Counted from the stretch's first letter, positions 6,576 through 13,898 are shown. The stretch: DNA of 13,898 nucleotides from UBA1172 sp002457135 (GCA_965660935.1 CBFIBR010000038.1:1-13898); one strand, 5' to 3'. Numbers and translations: made by a program. Notes: generated from the sequence alone by a model not told the origin.

Positions 6576-6634
6576 TACCCCCCCTGTATTCTGAACTCAG
6601 GGCAATATAAACCCCATGCAATCAAGGAAAAACA

Positions 6635-6889
6635 ATGTCAGAAAAAACTGAAAACAAGCCGAAAACCCCTATGGCCGAGATGAGCGATGCCGAAATGGCG
6701 ATGCGCAAATTCCTCAAGGCGCTTGGCGTTACCACCCACCAGAAACTGGAAAGCGCGATGACTGATGCTGTGGCTTCGGGGAAAATGTCAGCCGGTGAAG
6801 CGGTTGATATCACCGCCACCATCACCATTGGCGAGCTGGATTTCACCCATCAGGTCACCGCGACCCTGACCGCGCCCGAAGAAAATTAG
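6635..6889 (+). CDS. DUF6494 family protein
   Basis: An 84-residue soluble protein. After a polar N-terminus of about 20 residues, the stretch MAMRKFLKALGVTTHQKLES (23-42) followed by AVASGKMSAGE and TATITIGELDFTHQVTATL matches what I recall of DUF6494: a short helical start with IRKFLKxVGVTSQ, then two beta strands ending in an acidic tail. No function is known. AAGGAAA precedes the ATG. It is 59 bases after the cytochrome gene, the widest gap in the operon, and 11 bases before mrp. In Alphaproteobacteria such genes sit directly beside mrp, which suggests a role in Fe-S transfer or in the same maturation route. That is inference. Confidence 0.7.
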   Translation: MSEKTENKPKTPMAEMSDAEMAMRKFLKALGVTTHQKLESAMTDAVASGKMSAGEAVDITATITIGELDFTHQVTATLTAPEEN

Positions 6890-6900
6890 GCGACCCCGCT

Positions 6901-7998
6901 ATGGTATTGACCGAAGACCGGATCAGGGAAGCGCTCGCCGCCGTCACTGACCCCAGCCAGAACAGGAATGTAATCGAACTCGGGCTGGTAACCTCCATCA
7001 AGATCAGCGACAGCAATGTCGGCATCATCATGGAAGTGCCGGCGCATCGCGGCCCGGCACTGGAACCCATCCGCAAGCGGGTGGAGGAGGCCGTGCTGGC
7101 GATGGATGGTGTGACCAGCGCAACCGTGATCATGACCGCGCATGAGGGCAGTGACACAGCCGCCCCCGGTGCAACGGGCGGGCCAGCAGCATCCGATGAA
7201 GCCCCCACCGAAAAGGTGCTGGAAAGCAAGGTCAAGCGTTTCGTTGCCGTGGCCTCAGGCAAGGGCGGGGTTGGCAAATCCACCACCGCCGTCAACCTGG
7301 CGGTTGCGATGAGGCTCGAAGGCTGGCGTGTTGGCCTGCTTGATGCCGATGTCTACGGTCCGTCCCAGCCGCGCATGCTGGGGGTCAGCGGCAAACCGCC
7401 CGCTGTGGGTGGTGAAATGGTGGCCCCGCTTGAAAATTATGGCATCAAGCTGATGTCGATGGGGCTGCTGGTCCCTGATGATGTGGCGATGATCTGGCGT
7501 GGCCCGATGGTTCAGTCCGCCCTGACCCAGATGCTCAATTCCGTGGCCTGGGGTGAGCTGGATGTGATTGTCATTGATCTGCCGCCCGGTACCGGGGATA
7601 TCCAGATTTCGCTGGCCCAGCAGGTCAATCTTTCCGGTGCGGTGATCGTTTCCACGCCCCAGGATATCGCGCTGCTGGATGTAATCAAGGCTATCACCAT
7701 GTTCGACAAGGCCAATGTCGATGTGCTCGGCATGATCCAGAACATGGCGGTATGGCAATGCCCCGACTGTGGCCGGACAGACCATATTTTCGGTGAAGGC
7801 GGGGCCAGCAAGGAAGCCGAGAAAAGAGGAATTGAACTTCTTGGCGAAATCCCGCTATGCTTGTCCATTCGTTCGGGGGCCGATGCCGGTGTCCCTGTTG
7901 TCATTAATGAACCTGAAAGCCATCACGCCCAGGTCTATCGCAGCATGGCACGCCGCCTGCTCGACAAGATCAAGATCGATGATGGTGCTGGTGAATAG
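6901..7998 (+). CDS. mrp: Mrp/NBP35 (ApbC) family Fe-S carrier ATPase
   Basis: A 365-residue P-loop ATPase that binds a bridging [4Fe-4S] cluster and hands it to apoproteins in the cytoplasm. The N-terminal MIP18/DUF59 domain spans about residues 4-82 (DPSQNRNVIELGLV). An Ala/Gly/Pro-rich linker follows, then the deviant Walker A motif GKGGVGKST at 120-128, a switch region DADVYGPSQPRMLG, and VIDLPPGTGD as Walker B/switch II. The CPDC motif at 287-290 is the family's cluster-bridging Cys pair. The length is usual for the family. It follows DUF6494 by 11 bases and precedes the ligase-like gene by 12, so it is embedded in the operon and may be dedicated to loading clusters into the enzyme or the 663-residue Fe-S protein encoded nearby. 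That specificity is inferred. Confidence 0.95.
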   Translation: MVLTEDRIREALAAVTDPSQNRNVIELGLVTSIKISDSNVGIIMEVPAHRGPALEPIRKRVEEAVLAMDGVTSATVIMTAHEGSDTAAPGATGGPAASDEAPTEKVLESKVKRFVAVASGKGGVGKSTTAVNLAVAMRLEGWRVGLLDADVYGPSQPRMLGVSGKPPAVGGEMVAPLENYGIKLMSMGLLVPDDVAMIWRGPMVQSALTQMLNSVAWGELDVIVIDLPPGTGDIQISLAQQVNLSGAVIVSTPQDIALLDVIKAITMFDKANVDVLGMIQNMAVWQCPDCGRTDHIFGEGGASKEAEKRGIELLGEIPLCLSIRSGADAGVPVVINEPESHHAQVYRSMARRLLDKIKIDDGAGE

Positions 7999-8010
7999 AG
8001 GATCACGACC

Positions 8011-8796
8011 ATGAATCTCTATTATGAGGATGTTCCTGCCTCTGAGGATGAACCCCCGCAACTGCCGCCGTTGCTGGAGGCTGAGAAAATTGATATCGGA
8101 ACCGATGTCATGGCCAAGGCCATCACCCGTGCGGTGAGCGGTGAGGCCGGACTCGTCTGTTATTCTGAGGCCAGTCATGTGCTGGATATGGCCATCACGC
8201 TGGCGCCCGAAGTCGGGCTGAACAAGGCCTTGCAGATGCATCAGACCATGATGATTGCGCTGGGAGATTCCATCGGTGCGCTGGCCCCGCCTGAGGTTGG
8301 GGTGCGCTTCCGTTACCCCGGGGTCATCCTGTTTAATCGCGGCCATGCCGGTGTTGTGCGGATTGCTTCTGCGCCCTGCGCCGCTGATACGGACCAGCCG
8401 GACTGGATTGTTGTTTCGGCCCAGGTCAGGTTGCGTTTTGTTGATGACAGCCTCGGTGTTGAAGACCGCATGGCCAACACCTCGCTTGAGGATGAGGGCG
8501 GCGGCTTTATCTCCCGCACCAGGCTGGTGGAATCGGTCAGCCGTCATTTTCTCGTCTGGCTCCATAGATGGGAAGAAGAGGGTTTTCGGCCGATCCATGA
8601 AACCTGGACCAAACGTGTTGAGGAAGAAAAAACCCTGCTGCTCAAGGATAACAGCGTTGCCGAATTTCTCGCCCTTGATGAAAACGGGGCCGGGCTGATC
8701 ACCGTGGACGGCAAGGCCCGGACCATCAGCACCATTGAACAGGACCAGGTTTTTGATGTGGTCCCTCTGGCTGAACTCGACCCGGGAAGACGCTGA
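8011..8796 (+). CDS. Biotin/lipoate-protein ligase-like family protein
   Basis: A 261-residue protein related to the biotin/lipoate A/B protein ligase fold (BPL_LplA_LipB_2 type), as far as I can recognise from LPPLLEAEKIDIGTD, APPEVGVRFRYP and GGGFISRTRLVESVSRHF. The family's hallmark GRGRxGR...W nucleotide-binding loop is absent; the equivalent place reads LFNRGHAGVVRIA (107-119). Catalytic activity as a ligase is therefore doubtful. It may bind a cofactor or act as an assembly factor. The C-terminal part (about 205-255, EEKTLLLKDNSVAEF onward) looks like a small beta domain. GAGGAT precedes the ATG. Its stop overlaps the start of the next gene in TGATG, so the two are translationally coupled. 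Confidence 0.7.
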   Translation: MNLYYEDVPASEDEPPQLPPLLEAEKIDIGTDVMAKAITRAVSGEAGLVCYSEASHVLDMAITLAPEVGLNKALQMHQTMMIALGDSIGALAPPEVGVRFRYPGVILFNRGHAGVVRIASAPCAADTDQPDWIVVSAQVRLRFVDDSLGVEDRMANTSLEDEGGGFISRTRLVESVSRHFLVWLHRWEEEGFRPIHETWTKRVEEEKTLLLKDNSVAEFLALDENGAGLITVDGKARTISTIEQDQVFDVVPLAELDPGRR

Positions 8797-9299
8797 TGAA
8801 ACTGGCGCGGGTGATCCGGTTTGACCGTTCTGATCTGAATATCTTCCCCACCACCGCGGATGAAGGGGAATGGGCGATTGCGGGCAGTTTTTCCTTTGCC
8901 AACCTCAACCCCGATGACCTCACCGGCAAGGTCCGTCAGGCTTTCGCCAACGGGTTCATGGGGGTGCCGTCCTTTGGTTACGCAACGCTGGTTTCGGTAT
9001 CGACAGCCAGTGACAGTGATGTGACCGCCATCACCGATCAGCTGACCCGGCATTTCATAGCGGAATACGGTGCGCCGTCATCTGATCTGGCCTGCCAGGC
9101 CGCGGTTGAGGAAATCGGTTTCATGGCCGAGATGTGCGATGAACATAAAACCGGCACGCTGCTCAGCGTCAGCCGCAGCATGACTGATGAGGGCATTTCG
9201 GAATCCTTCCGTTCCATTGCCAAAGCCGATAGCTGTTCCACCCAGCAGCTCTGGACAATCGTTGAAGACGACCCTGTTGAGTTTAATAAAGAGGATTAG
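8796..9299 (+). CDS. DUF6505 family protein
   Basis: A 167-residue soluble protein with an opening MKLARVIRFDRSDLNIFPTT, then EWAIAGSFSFANLNPDDLTG, FMGVPSFGYATLVSV and a Cys-containing EIGFMAEMCDEH segment near 108-120. This order matches what I recall of DUF6505, an uncharacterised alphaproteobacterial family. Its start codon shares a base with the stop of the ligase-like gene (TGATG), and it ends 5 bases before the next gene. The tight coupling and the usual co-occurrence with DUF6352 suggest that the products act together, perhaps as a complex. There is no signal peptide or membrane segment. No function is assigned. Confidence 0.7.
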   Translation: MKLARVIRFDRSDLNIFPTTADEGEWAIAGSFSFANLNPDDLTGKVRQAFANGFMGVPSFGYATLVSVSTASDSDVTAITDQLTRHFIAEYGAPSSDLACQAAVEEIGFMAEMCDEHKTGTLLSVSRSMTDEGISESFRSIAKADSCSTQQLWTIVEDDPVEFNKED

Positions 9300-9304
9300 C
9301 CCAA

Positions 9305-10300
9305 ATGACCCTGGCCGCATTGAGTTTCTGGTCGACATCAGGATGGCACCTGCTGGATCGCAACAAGGATGGATTGCTGCTGCCTACGGCTGATTTCATG
9401 GCGGCCTATTTCCATCGCCCCGAATTGGCGCTTGTTGAGGAAAGTTGCGATGCCGAACGGGCCTTGCATGAAAAGCTCACCGCCGATCCTTTCGCGCTGG
9501 TTGATGACAGCGAGCTGACGGCGATGGCCGACCCTGACATCATTGAAAATTATCGTGCCGTTCTCGCCTTCAGGGAATTCTTGGGCCAGCATGACAGCCT
9601 TGAGGCCGCCTATATGGCGATTGCCGGCGGGGCTGAAATTTCATTCCCGCCCATGTTTGTTGACCAGATCTGCCATGTCATCCTGCGCCAGATACTGGAT
9701 GGTGAAATCGATCCCATGAAACTGCGGGCCGCCGAAATCCTGTTCCGTACCCAGAGCGTGACAATAATTGACGGCCGCATCATGGTTGCCGACCAGACCA
9801 CGGTTCAGTTCCAGTCCGATGTCAGCAGGCTCGAAGGCAGCGACACCAATAATGACAACGCCCAGATTGACGTGTTGACCAGCGAAACCGCCGATTTCTA
9901 TTGGGAGCGTTCGGAATTTTTTGATACCGCGCTCAATATCGCCTATGACCAGCCGGGTGCCGCAGCCCTGGCCCGGGTGCTGGAAGAATGGGTGGTGCAT
10001 TTTCTCAAGCTCAAGGTGACGGTCACCCCGTTGCAGAGCATCGAAGACGAAGACTGGCAATGGCATATCGGGCTGGACAGCGATTCGTCCACCATCCTCG
10101 ATGATCTCTACCACCAGAAGGATATTCCTGAAATCAGGCTCCAGCAAATCCTCTGCCTCTTCAGGCTGGATAGCGAAGGCGGTTTCATTGAACGCATGGA
10201 TGGCAAGCCGGTTTACCTGGCCCTGTCCCAGAACCCGGTCGGGATCATCAACGCCAAGCCGCAGAACCTGCTCGCCAACCTGCCGCTTCAGGGAAACTGA
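9305..10300 (+). CDS. DUF6352 family protein
   Basis: A 331-residue soluble protein. The opening LSFWSTSGWHLLDRNKDGLL, then DFMAAYFHRPELALVEESC, PPMFVDQICHVILRQIL and LRAAEILFRTQ, and a C-terminal WHIGLDSDSSTILDDLY with KPQNLLANLPL at the end, agree with my recollection of DUF6352. That family has no known activity but sits with DUF6505 and Fe-S or dehydrogenase accessory genes in Alphaproteobacteria. The first half is mostly helical and holds a pair of Cys, but there is no metal-binding CxxC. The ribosome binding site GAGGA lies within the last codons of DUF6505. It is the last gene of the plus-strand run and converges on the 663-residue Fe-S protein gene, with 36 bases between the two stops. 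Confidence 0.72.
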   Translation: MTLAALSFWSTSGWHLLDRNKDGLLLPTADFMAAYFHRPELALVEESCDAERALHEKLTADPFALVDDSELTAMADPDIIENYRAVLAFREFLGQHDSLEAAYMAIAGGAEISFPPMFVDQICHVILRQILDGEIDPMKLRAAEILFRTQSVTIIDGRIMVADQTTVQFQSDVSRLEGSDTNNDNAQIDVLTSETADFYWERSEFFDTALNIAYDQPGAAALARVLEEWVVHFLKLKVTVTPLQSIEDEDWQWHIGLDSDSSTILDDLYHQKDIPEIRLQQILCLFRLDSEGGFIERMDGKPVYLALSQNPVGIINAKPQNLLANLPLQGN

Positions 10301-10355
10301 TCAGGTAAGGCCCGCCTAGTTCAGGTAATCGCCCGTTTAGTTTAGGTAATCGTCG
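10301..10355. repeat. Three degenerate 20-21-base repeats between convergent stops
   Basis: TCAGGTAA at 10301, TCAGGTAATCGCC at 10321 and TTAGGTAATCGTC at 10342 start three near-tandem copies 20 and 21 bases apart. The rightmost copy is the end of the minus-strand Fe-S gene (codons for DYLN and stop). The middle copy would encode DYLN and stop again in the same frame, just past the real stop. This looks like a local tandem duplication of that gene's 3' end that has since drifted. Confidence 0.6.
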
Positions 10356-12328
10356 GTTGTCCGAGGCTTTTTGCGTTCCCCGACATCCAGCATCTTGTCC
10401 TTTTCGGTGAAGATGGCATCAACCCGGCAGTCTTCGCACATTTTCAGCATGTCGAGCCGGTTTGTATCGGTGAACATGCTGTGGGTGGAGAGTTTTTCGA
10501 CAATCGCTTCAATCGAACGGGTGGTTCCAAAGGCCTTGCCGCATTTGGTGCAGGCGAAAGGCTCATCCTCGATAACCAGCTCGGTTGAAAGGGCGCTGTC
10601 AGCCAGATTGAACTGCGGCACCAGGCTGATCACCTTTTCAGGGCAGGTCACGGCACAGATACCGCATTGCAGGCAGGCATCCTCCTTGAACAGCAACTGC
10701 GGTGCGTCCGGGTTATCCTGCAACGCCCCTGATGGGCAGGCCCCGACACAAGACAGGCAGATCGTGCAGTTTTCGGTATCGACCTCAACCCGGCCATAGG
10801 GTGCGCCTTCGGGAAGGGGCATGGGGTTTTCCATGGATACGCCATTGGCCACGGCCAATGATCGCGTGGCCAGTCGCGTCACCGAACGGGGCGAACCAAG
10901 GGCCGTGAATTCAGCGGTTTTGACCTTGCCCAGCTTCGGCTTGTCCCAGAGCTGCTGTTCAATGCGGTCAGGGTCAGCGTCATCAATCAGGCTGATGCGG
11001 TTTGCGGGTTTGACCCCGGCCCCTTCCAGCAATGCCTCTGCCAGCCCGATCTGCTGCTGAACCGAGGCGACTTCATCACTCTTCTTGGGGTTGACCAGCA
11101 CGATGATGCGGTTGAACCCGCTGGCGATGGCGGCGACGAACAGATCATGCCCGGAACGGCCAACAGCATGCATCTCATAGGGGATGAGGGCGGCGGGCAA
11201 TCCCTTGCCATGGCGGGACAGGGTGTCAATAACCTCCAGCCCGTAGCCGCCGTCATGGACCAGCAGATCAGGCGTTTTGCCCCCGGCATCGGTATAGGCC
11301 CGGGCCAGCAGGTTGACCTGACGCGCTGTTTCATCAATGGGCAACAGGCTGGTCTGGGCCGCGCCGGATGGGCAGACAGCCCCGCAATAGCCGCAACCAC
11401 CGCAAATGCCGCTATCAATGGCGACAGTATCGCCGGCACTGGTGATCGCGCCCGCCGGGCAGACATCCAGGCAACGGCTGCATCCGGGCAGGCTGTTGCG
11501 GGAATGGGCGCAGAGGTTTTCATCAAAATTGACGTAGATGGGTTTTTCAAATTCACCGATCATGCCCCTTGCGGTCATCTCAACTTCGGCGAGGCGGCTG
11601 ATATCGTTGGCATCACAGCGGAAATAGCCGTCCCGTTTCTCCCAGCCTGTAAAGAGCGGGGTGCCGCCTGTCAGGTCGATCAGCATATCACAGCTGCTTT
11701 CAACACCATTGGCCAGCGGGCCGAATTCCAGCTCGGACCGGCTATGGGGCAGGGCCTCACCAAAATGATCAATGGTCAGGTTAAAGCGGGTGAAGGAACC
11801 GGCCGCTGATTTGATCAGCCCGGTGGTGACGGTGAACGGAAAGGAATCAACCATCACATCGGCATCATCAGGGGTCAGCATAACGGTGACCCCGAGATCA
11901 TCGGTCAGTTTCTTGGCCAGGGTGATGGCGGCCTCACCGCCGCCGTAAATCAGGCAGCGGCCATAGGAAACCATGGATAACAGTTGCACCGGCTGGGGTT
12001 CCTGCCGGGCCAGTTTGACCAGCGCCGCCATTTTGGGCGCGGCTTTCTTGCCTTCATCGCTCCAGCCTGCCTTTTCCCGGATATTGAGGGTTTTGGGTTC
12101 AGGCCGTTCGTTTTCTTCGGCCAGCGCGGCAAAGAGATTTTCAAACTGGGTGCAGGCAATGGTCACCGGCGCATCGCTGGCCGCCATGGCGTTGATCAGC
12201 TGGTCCTGCTGGCTGGTGCAAAGACTGGTGAAGACTTCGCCACCGGCATCCTCAATGGAGGATGCGTCAATATCCATCGTCTTTCCGCAGTCGCAGAGAA
12301 TAACATTCTGATTGCTGGATTCAGCCAT
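10337..12328 (-). CDS. Multi-cluster 4Fe-4S protein with HdrA/MvhD-like parts
   Basis: A 663-residue cytoplasmic electron-transfer protein. The N-terminus holds CDCG (C12, C14) with C37 and C59, much like the N-terminal cluster domain of HdrA. A YGGGEAAITLAKKL stretch at 128-141 resembles a nucleotide-binding loop. Then come two ferredoxin-type sites: C273 with C283/286/290, and C309/312/315/319. A middle domain (about 353-470) resembles the MvhD fold but lacks its Cys. Two more ferredoxin sites follow: C521/524/527/531 and C552/555/558/562. The end has CxxC pairs at 593/596 and 631/634, like a zinc ribbon. From memory, such proteins neighbour formate dehydrogenase, DUF3305 and DUF3306 genes. 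It diverges from DUF3305. The ATG has an AGGGG signal upstream. The HdrA/MvhD likeness is by eye. Confidence 0.85.
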   Translation of the reverse strand: MAESSNQNVILCDCGKTMDIDASSIEDAGGEVFTSLCTSQQDQLINAMAASDAPVTIACTQFENLFAALAEENERPEPKTLNIREKAGWSDEGKKAAPKMAALVKLARQEPQPVQLLSMVSYGRCLIYGGGEAAITLAKKLTDDLGVTVMLTPDDADVMVDSFPFTVTTGLIKSAAGSFTRFNLTIDHFGEALPHSRSELEFGPLANGVESSCDMLIDLTGGTPLFTGWEKRDGYFRCDANDISRLAEVEMTARGMIGEFEKPIYVNFDENLCAHSRNSLPGCSRCLDVCPAGAITSAGDTVAIDSGICGGCGYCGAVCPSGAAQTSLLPIDETARQVNLLARAYTDAGGKTPDLLVHDGGYGLEVIDTLSRHGKGLPAALIPYEMHAVGRSGHDLFVAAIASGFNRIIVLVNPKKSDEVASVQQQIGLAEALLEGAGVKPANRISLIDDADPDRIEQQLWDKPKLGKVKTAEFTALGSPRSVTRLATRSLAVANGVSMENPMPLPEGAPYGRVEVDTENCTICLSCVGACPSGALQDNPDAPQLLFKEDACLQCGICAVTCPEKVISLVPQFNLADSALSTELVIEDEPFACTKCGKAFGTTRSIEAIVEKLSTHSMFTDTNRLDMLKMCEDCRVDAIFTEKDKMLDVGERKKPRTTDDYLN

Positions 12329-12483
12329 GAGCCAGGCACCCCTGAACGGTTAAATTGAACATGATTTTGTTAATACGAGAAATTAGGCCTTAATCATAGT
12401 TTAGTTTTGTTCTAAAGTTTACAAGAAGGCAACATTCAAATTGGCAAGATAAATTTCATCTTCCGTTTGTTTTTCATAAACCT
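12329..12483. promoter_or_regulatory. Divergent promoter region, Fe-S protein and DUF3305
   Basis: This 155-base AT-rich gap separates two divergent genes and must hold both promoters. I see A/T-rich runs and a near-palindrome around ATTAGGCCTTAAT (12384-12396), but no box pair that I can defend. Sharing one control region would allow the Fe-S protein and DUF3305/DUF3306 to be regulated together. Confidence 0.45.
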
Positions 12484-13209
12484 GTGAGTAATGTAATACG
12501 GATGAAGCCAGAAAAAATGGATAAACATATTCTCTATGGTGTGCGGGTAATCCTGGAAAAGCAGCCCGTGGACAATCCATGGATTGACCATAAATGGGCC
12601 GTGCATGATCTCTTGCCCCTGACGCATGAGGCGGGATCAGGCGAATTTCCCATGGGTTACGTCAGGCTGGCCCCCATGCATCGTGAGCATTCGGCCGAAC
12701 AGGATGGTTTCGCCCTCTACATGGCGGATACCAAGATCGACTTGCACCACGCTGAGGCTGAGGCCTATGCCGAAAACATGCAATCATCGGACCCTGCCAT
12801 CTATGTGGTCCTGCGCCCGGTGGATCATGACGCTGATGACATGGATGATGATGAAGGTGATGCCGCCGCTGAAGGCTTGGCCGATATCATGCTGGTAGAG
12901 GTGAGCCTGTCACCCTACACCGTGCAGGATTATGAAGACTGCGGCGAGGATCAAATTATCAAGATGCCGCTCACCGGCCGCATGGCCGAGTTTGTCGAAA
13001 CCTTCGTTGAAACCTATTTCAAACCGGAAAAGTTCATCAAGCGTAAGCGCGACCGGGCCATGATTGATGAAAAGGAAAACCGTGGCGGTGACCAGCGTAT
13101 TAAAGGCCCCGGTGCCAAAAGCCCCGGTGCCAAAAGTTCCGGTAACAAAAGCCCTGATAACAAAAGCCCCGGTAACAATAGTCAGGGCCTCAAGAAGCAT
13201 TATCACTAA
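12484..13209 (+). CDS. DUF3305 domain protein
   Basis: A 241-residue protein (from the GTG at 12484). The pattern VRVILEKQPVDNPWIDHKW (20-38), then a hydrophobic FALYMADTKIDLHHAEAEAY stretch, IYVVLRPV (106-113), SLSPYTVQDYEDCG and finally FIKRKRDR (184-191) matches DUF3305, a family found beside formate dehydrogenase genes. Its role is not known. The family core ends near residue 195. The remaining tail carries five 15-base repeats coding G-A/N-K-S-P units. The start is uncertain: in-frame ATGs at 12502 and 12517 are equally possible, and none of the three has a good ribosome binding site. An acidic DDMDDDEGD insert interrupts the core near residue 120. DUF3306 follows after 32 bases. Confidence 0.85.
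   Translation: MSNVIRMKPEKMDKHILYGVRVILEKQPVDNPWIDHKWAVHDLLPLTHEAGSGEFPMGYVRLAPMHREHSAEQDGFALYMADTKIDLHHAEAEAYAENMQSSDPAIYVVLRPVDHDADDMDDDEGDAAAEGLADIMLVEVSLSPYTVQDYEDCGEDQIIKMPLTGRMAEFVETFVETYFKPEKFIKRKRDRAMIDEKENRGGDQRIKGPGAKSPGAKSSGNKSPDNKSPGNNSQGLKKHYH
13111..13185 (+). repeat. Five 15-base tandem repeats in the DUF3305 tail
   Basis: Five in-frame units of 15 bases begin at 13111, 13126, 13141, 13156 and 13171, with consensus GGTRMCAAAAGCCCC. They encode GAKSP, GAKSS, GNKSP, DNKSP and GNNSQ. The first two units are nearly identical, and divergence grows to the right. Such slippage-prone repeats can vary in number between strains. Confidence 0.85.
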
Positions 13210-13241
13210 AAATCAAAAAACAGCATCGCTGGACGGGTGTC

Positions 13242-13898
13242 ATGGCTAAAAAGACTGACGATAAATCAATCGAAGAGACCGAAGCTGACCAATCTGGTGG
13301 TGATGGGGCTGGCAGTTTCTTTCAGCGCTGGTCCAACCGCAAATCCTCCGCCCGAAGCACCGAAGAAGAGGAAGCGGCGGAGGCTCTTGCCGAAGATGGT
13401 GCTGAAGAGGACGGGGCCGAAGAGGATGGCGAGGATGCCCTCTCTGATGAGGAGCTCTGCGAGAAATATGAACTCCAACACCCCGATCAGTGCGAAGACC
13501 CGGATCAGCTGGATGAATTTTTCAAACGCCCTGTCCCGGATCGCCTGAAGCAGATTGCCATGCGCCGGATGTGGAGGCTGAACCCGCTTTTCCGGTTTGC
13601 TGATGAAATGGTCGAATACGGTGAAAACTACACCGATGCCGCCACGGTGATCCCCAACATGCAAACCGCCTATCAGGTGGGCAAAGGCTACCTCAAAAAG
13701 ATTCTCGATGAAGAAGAAACCGCCGCTGATGAGGTGGAGGTCGCCGAAAATGAAGCCGATACAGCCGCCAGCGGTGATGCCAAGGCCGATAAAGCCGCTG
13801 ATTCGGATAATGCGGAGAAAACCACGGCTGGGGATGACAGCGCAGACAATGCAAATCCGGATGATCAGATAGTGGGGGAAGAAAATTCAACAGAAACA
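13242..13898 (+). CDS. DUF3306 domain protein (cut by window end)
   Basis: An open frame of 219 codons that runs off the right edge without a stop. FFQRWSNRK (26-34) is the N-terminal WSxRK motif of DUF3306. DEFFKRPVPDRLKQIAMRRMW (91-111), followed by LNPLFRFADEMVEYGENY, is its conserved helical core, where family members have a VPxxLRxxALRxLW stretch. Between the two, and after residue about 155, the chain is very acidic and Ala-rich, so likely disordered. The pairing with DUF3305 just upstream is the family's usual context, next to a TorD-like chaperone and formate dehydrogenase. Function is unknown. The 32-base gap lacks a strong ribosome binding site. A molybdoenzyme or chaperone gene is the expected next gene beyond the window. 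Confidence 0.85.
   Translation, partial: MAKKTDDKSIEETEADQSGGDGAGSFFQRWSNRKSSARSTEEEEAAEALAEDGAEEDGAEEDGEDALSDEELCEKYELQHPDQCEDPDQLDEFFKRPVPDRLKQIAMRRMWRLNPLFRFADEMVEYGENYTDAATVIPNMQTAYQVGKGYLKKILDEEETAADEVEVAENEADTAASGDAKADKAADSDNAEKTTAGDDSADNANPDDQIVGEENSTET

Noticed and set aside
13237..13548. A 103-codon plus-strand frame near the right end
   Set aside because: It overlaps the DUF3306 frame in another phase and gives a Lys/Arg/Pro-rich shadow; DUF3306 motifs are clear in the frame from 13242.

Overview
The window joins an AT-rich, integrase-bearing accessory region (about 1-3,950) to a more GC-rich chromosomal stretch (about 3,950-13,898). The chromosomal gene families (DUF3144, DUF6494, Mrp/NBP35, a biotin/lipoate-ligase-like protein, DUF6505, DUF6352, DUF3305, DUF3306) are typical of Alphaproteobacteria. 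I therefore read this as an alphaproteobacterium of moderate GC. Genus cannot be told from the window. Family names are recalled from protein sequence features, not from a search.

Left part, all genes on the minus strand. A tyrosine recombinase (1116-2423) is followed downstream by a small membrane protein, a 119-residue protein of unknown function and an AlpA-like DNA-binding protein that reaches the left edge. Behind the integrase start, a 28-base stretch (2584-2611) looks like the 3' end of a tRNA-Ser gene and is probably the attachment core. Two near-identical pairs of GGTAC repeats, each with 12-base spacing, lie on either side of it. That is the layout of an attP or of a junction between two tandem elements, not of a simple attL or attR. 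Further right, an AT-rich stretch holds one small gene of unknown function (2954-3283), an orphan minus-strand terminator and no other convincing gene.

Middle. A 12-helix-type MFS transporter resembling the folate-biopterin (BT1/FBT) family runs on the minus strand (3957-5570). It has a pair of GTATAC operator-like boxes upstream. The 307 bases between it and the next gene hold a nested, possibly alternative hairpin.

Right. Seven tightly spaced plus-strand genes (5878-10300) look like one operon: DUF3144, a c-type cytochrome, DUF6494, the Fe-S carrier ATPase Mrp, a biotin/lipoate-ligase-like protein, DUF6505 and DUF6352. Convergent to it is a 663-residue protein with four ferredoxin-type Cys motifs, an HdrA-like N-terminus and a zinc-ribbon-like C-terminus. 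Divergent from that gene are DUF3305 and DUF3306, the latter cut by the window edge. From memory, DUF3305, DUF3306 and this Fe-S protein sit beside TorD-like chaperones and molybdenum formate dehydrogenases in many Proteobacteria. I infer that the right half is an accessory and maturation set for such an enzyme, which may lie just past 13,898. No dehydrogenase subunit is visible inside the window.
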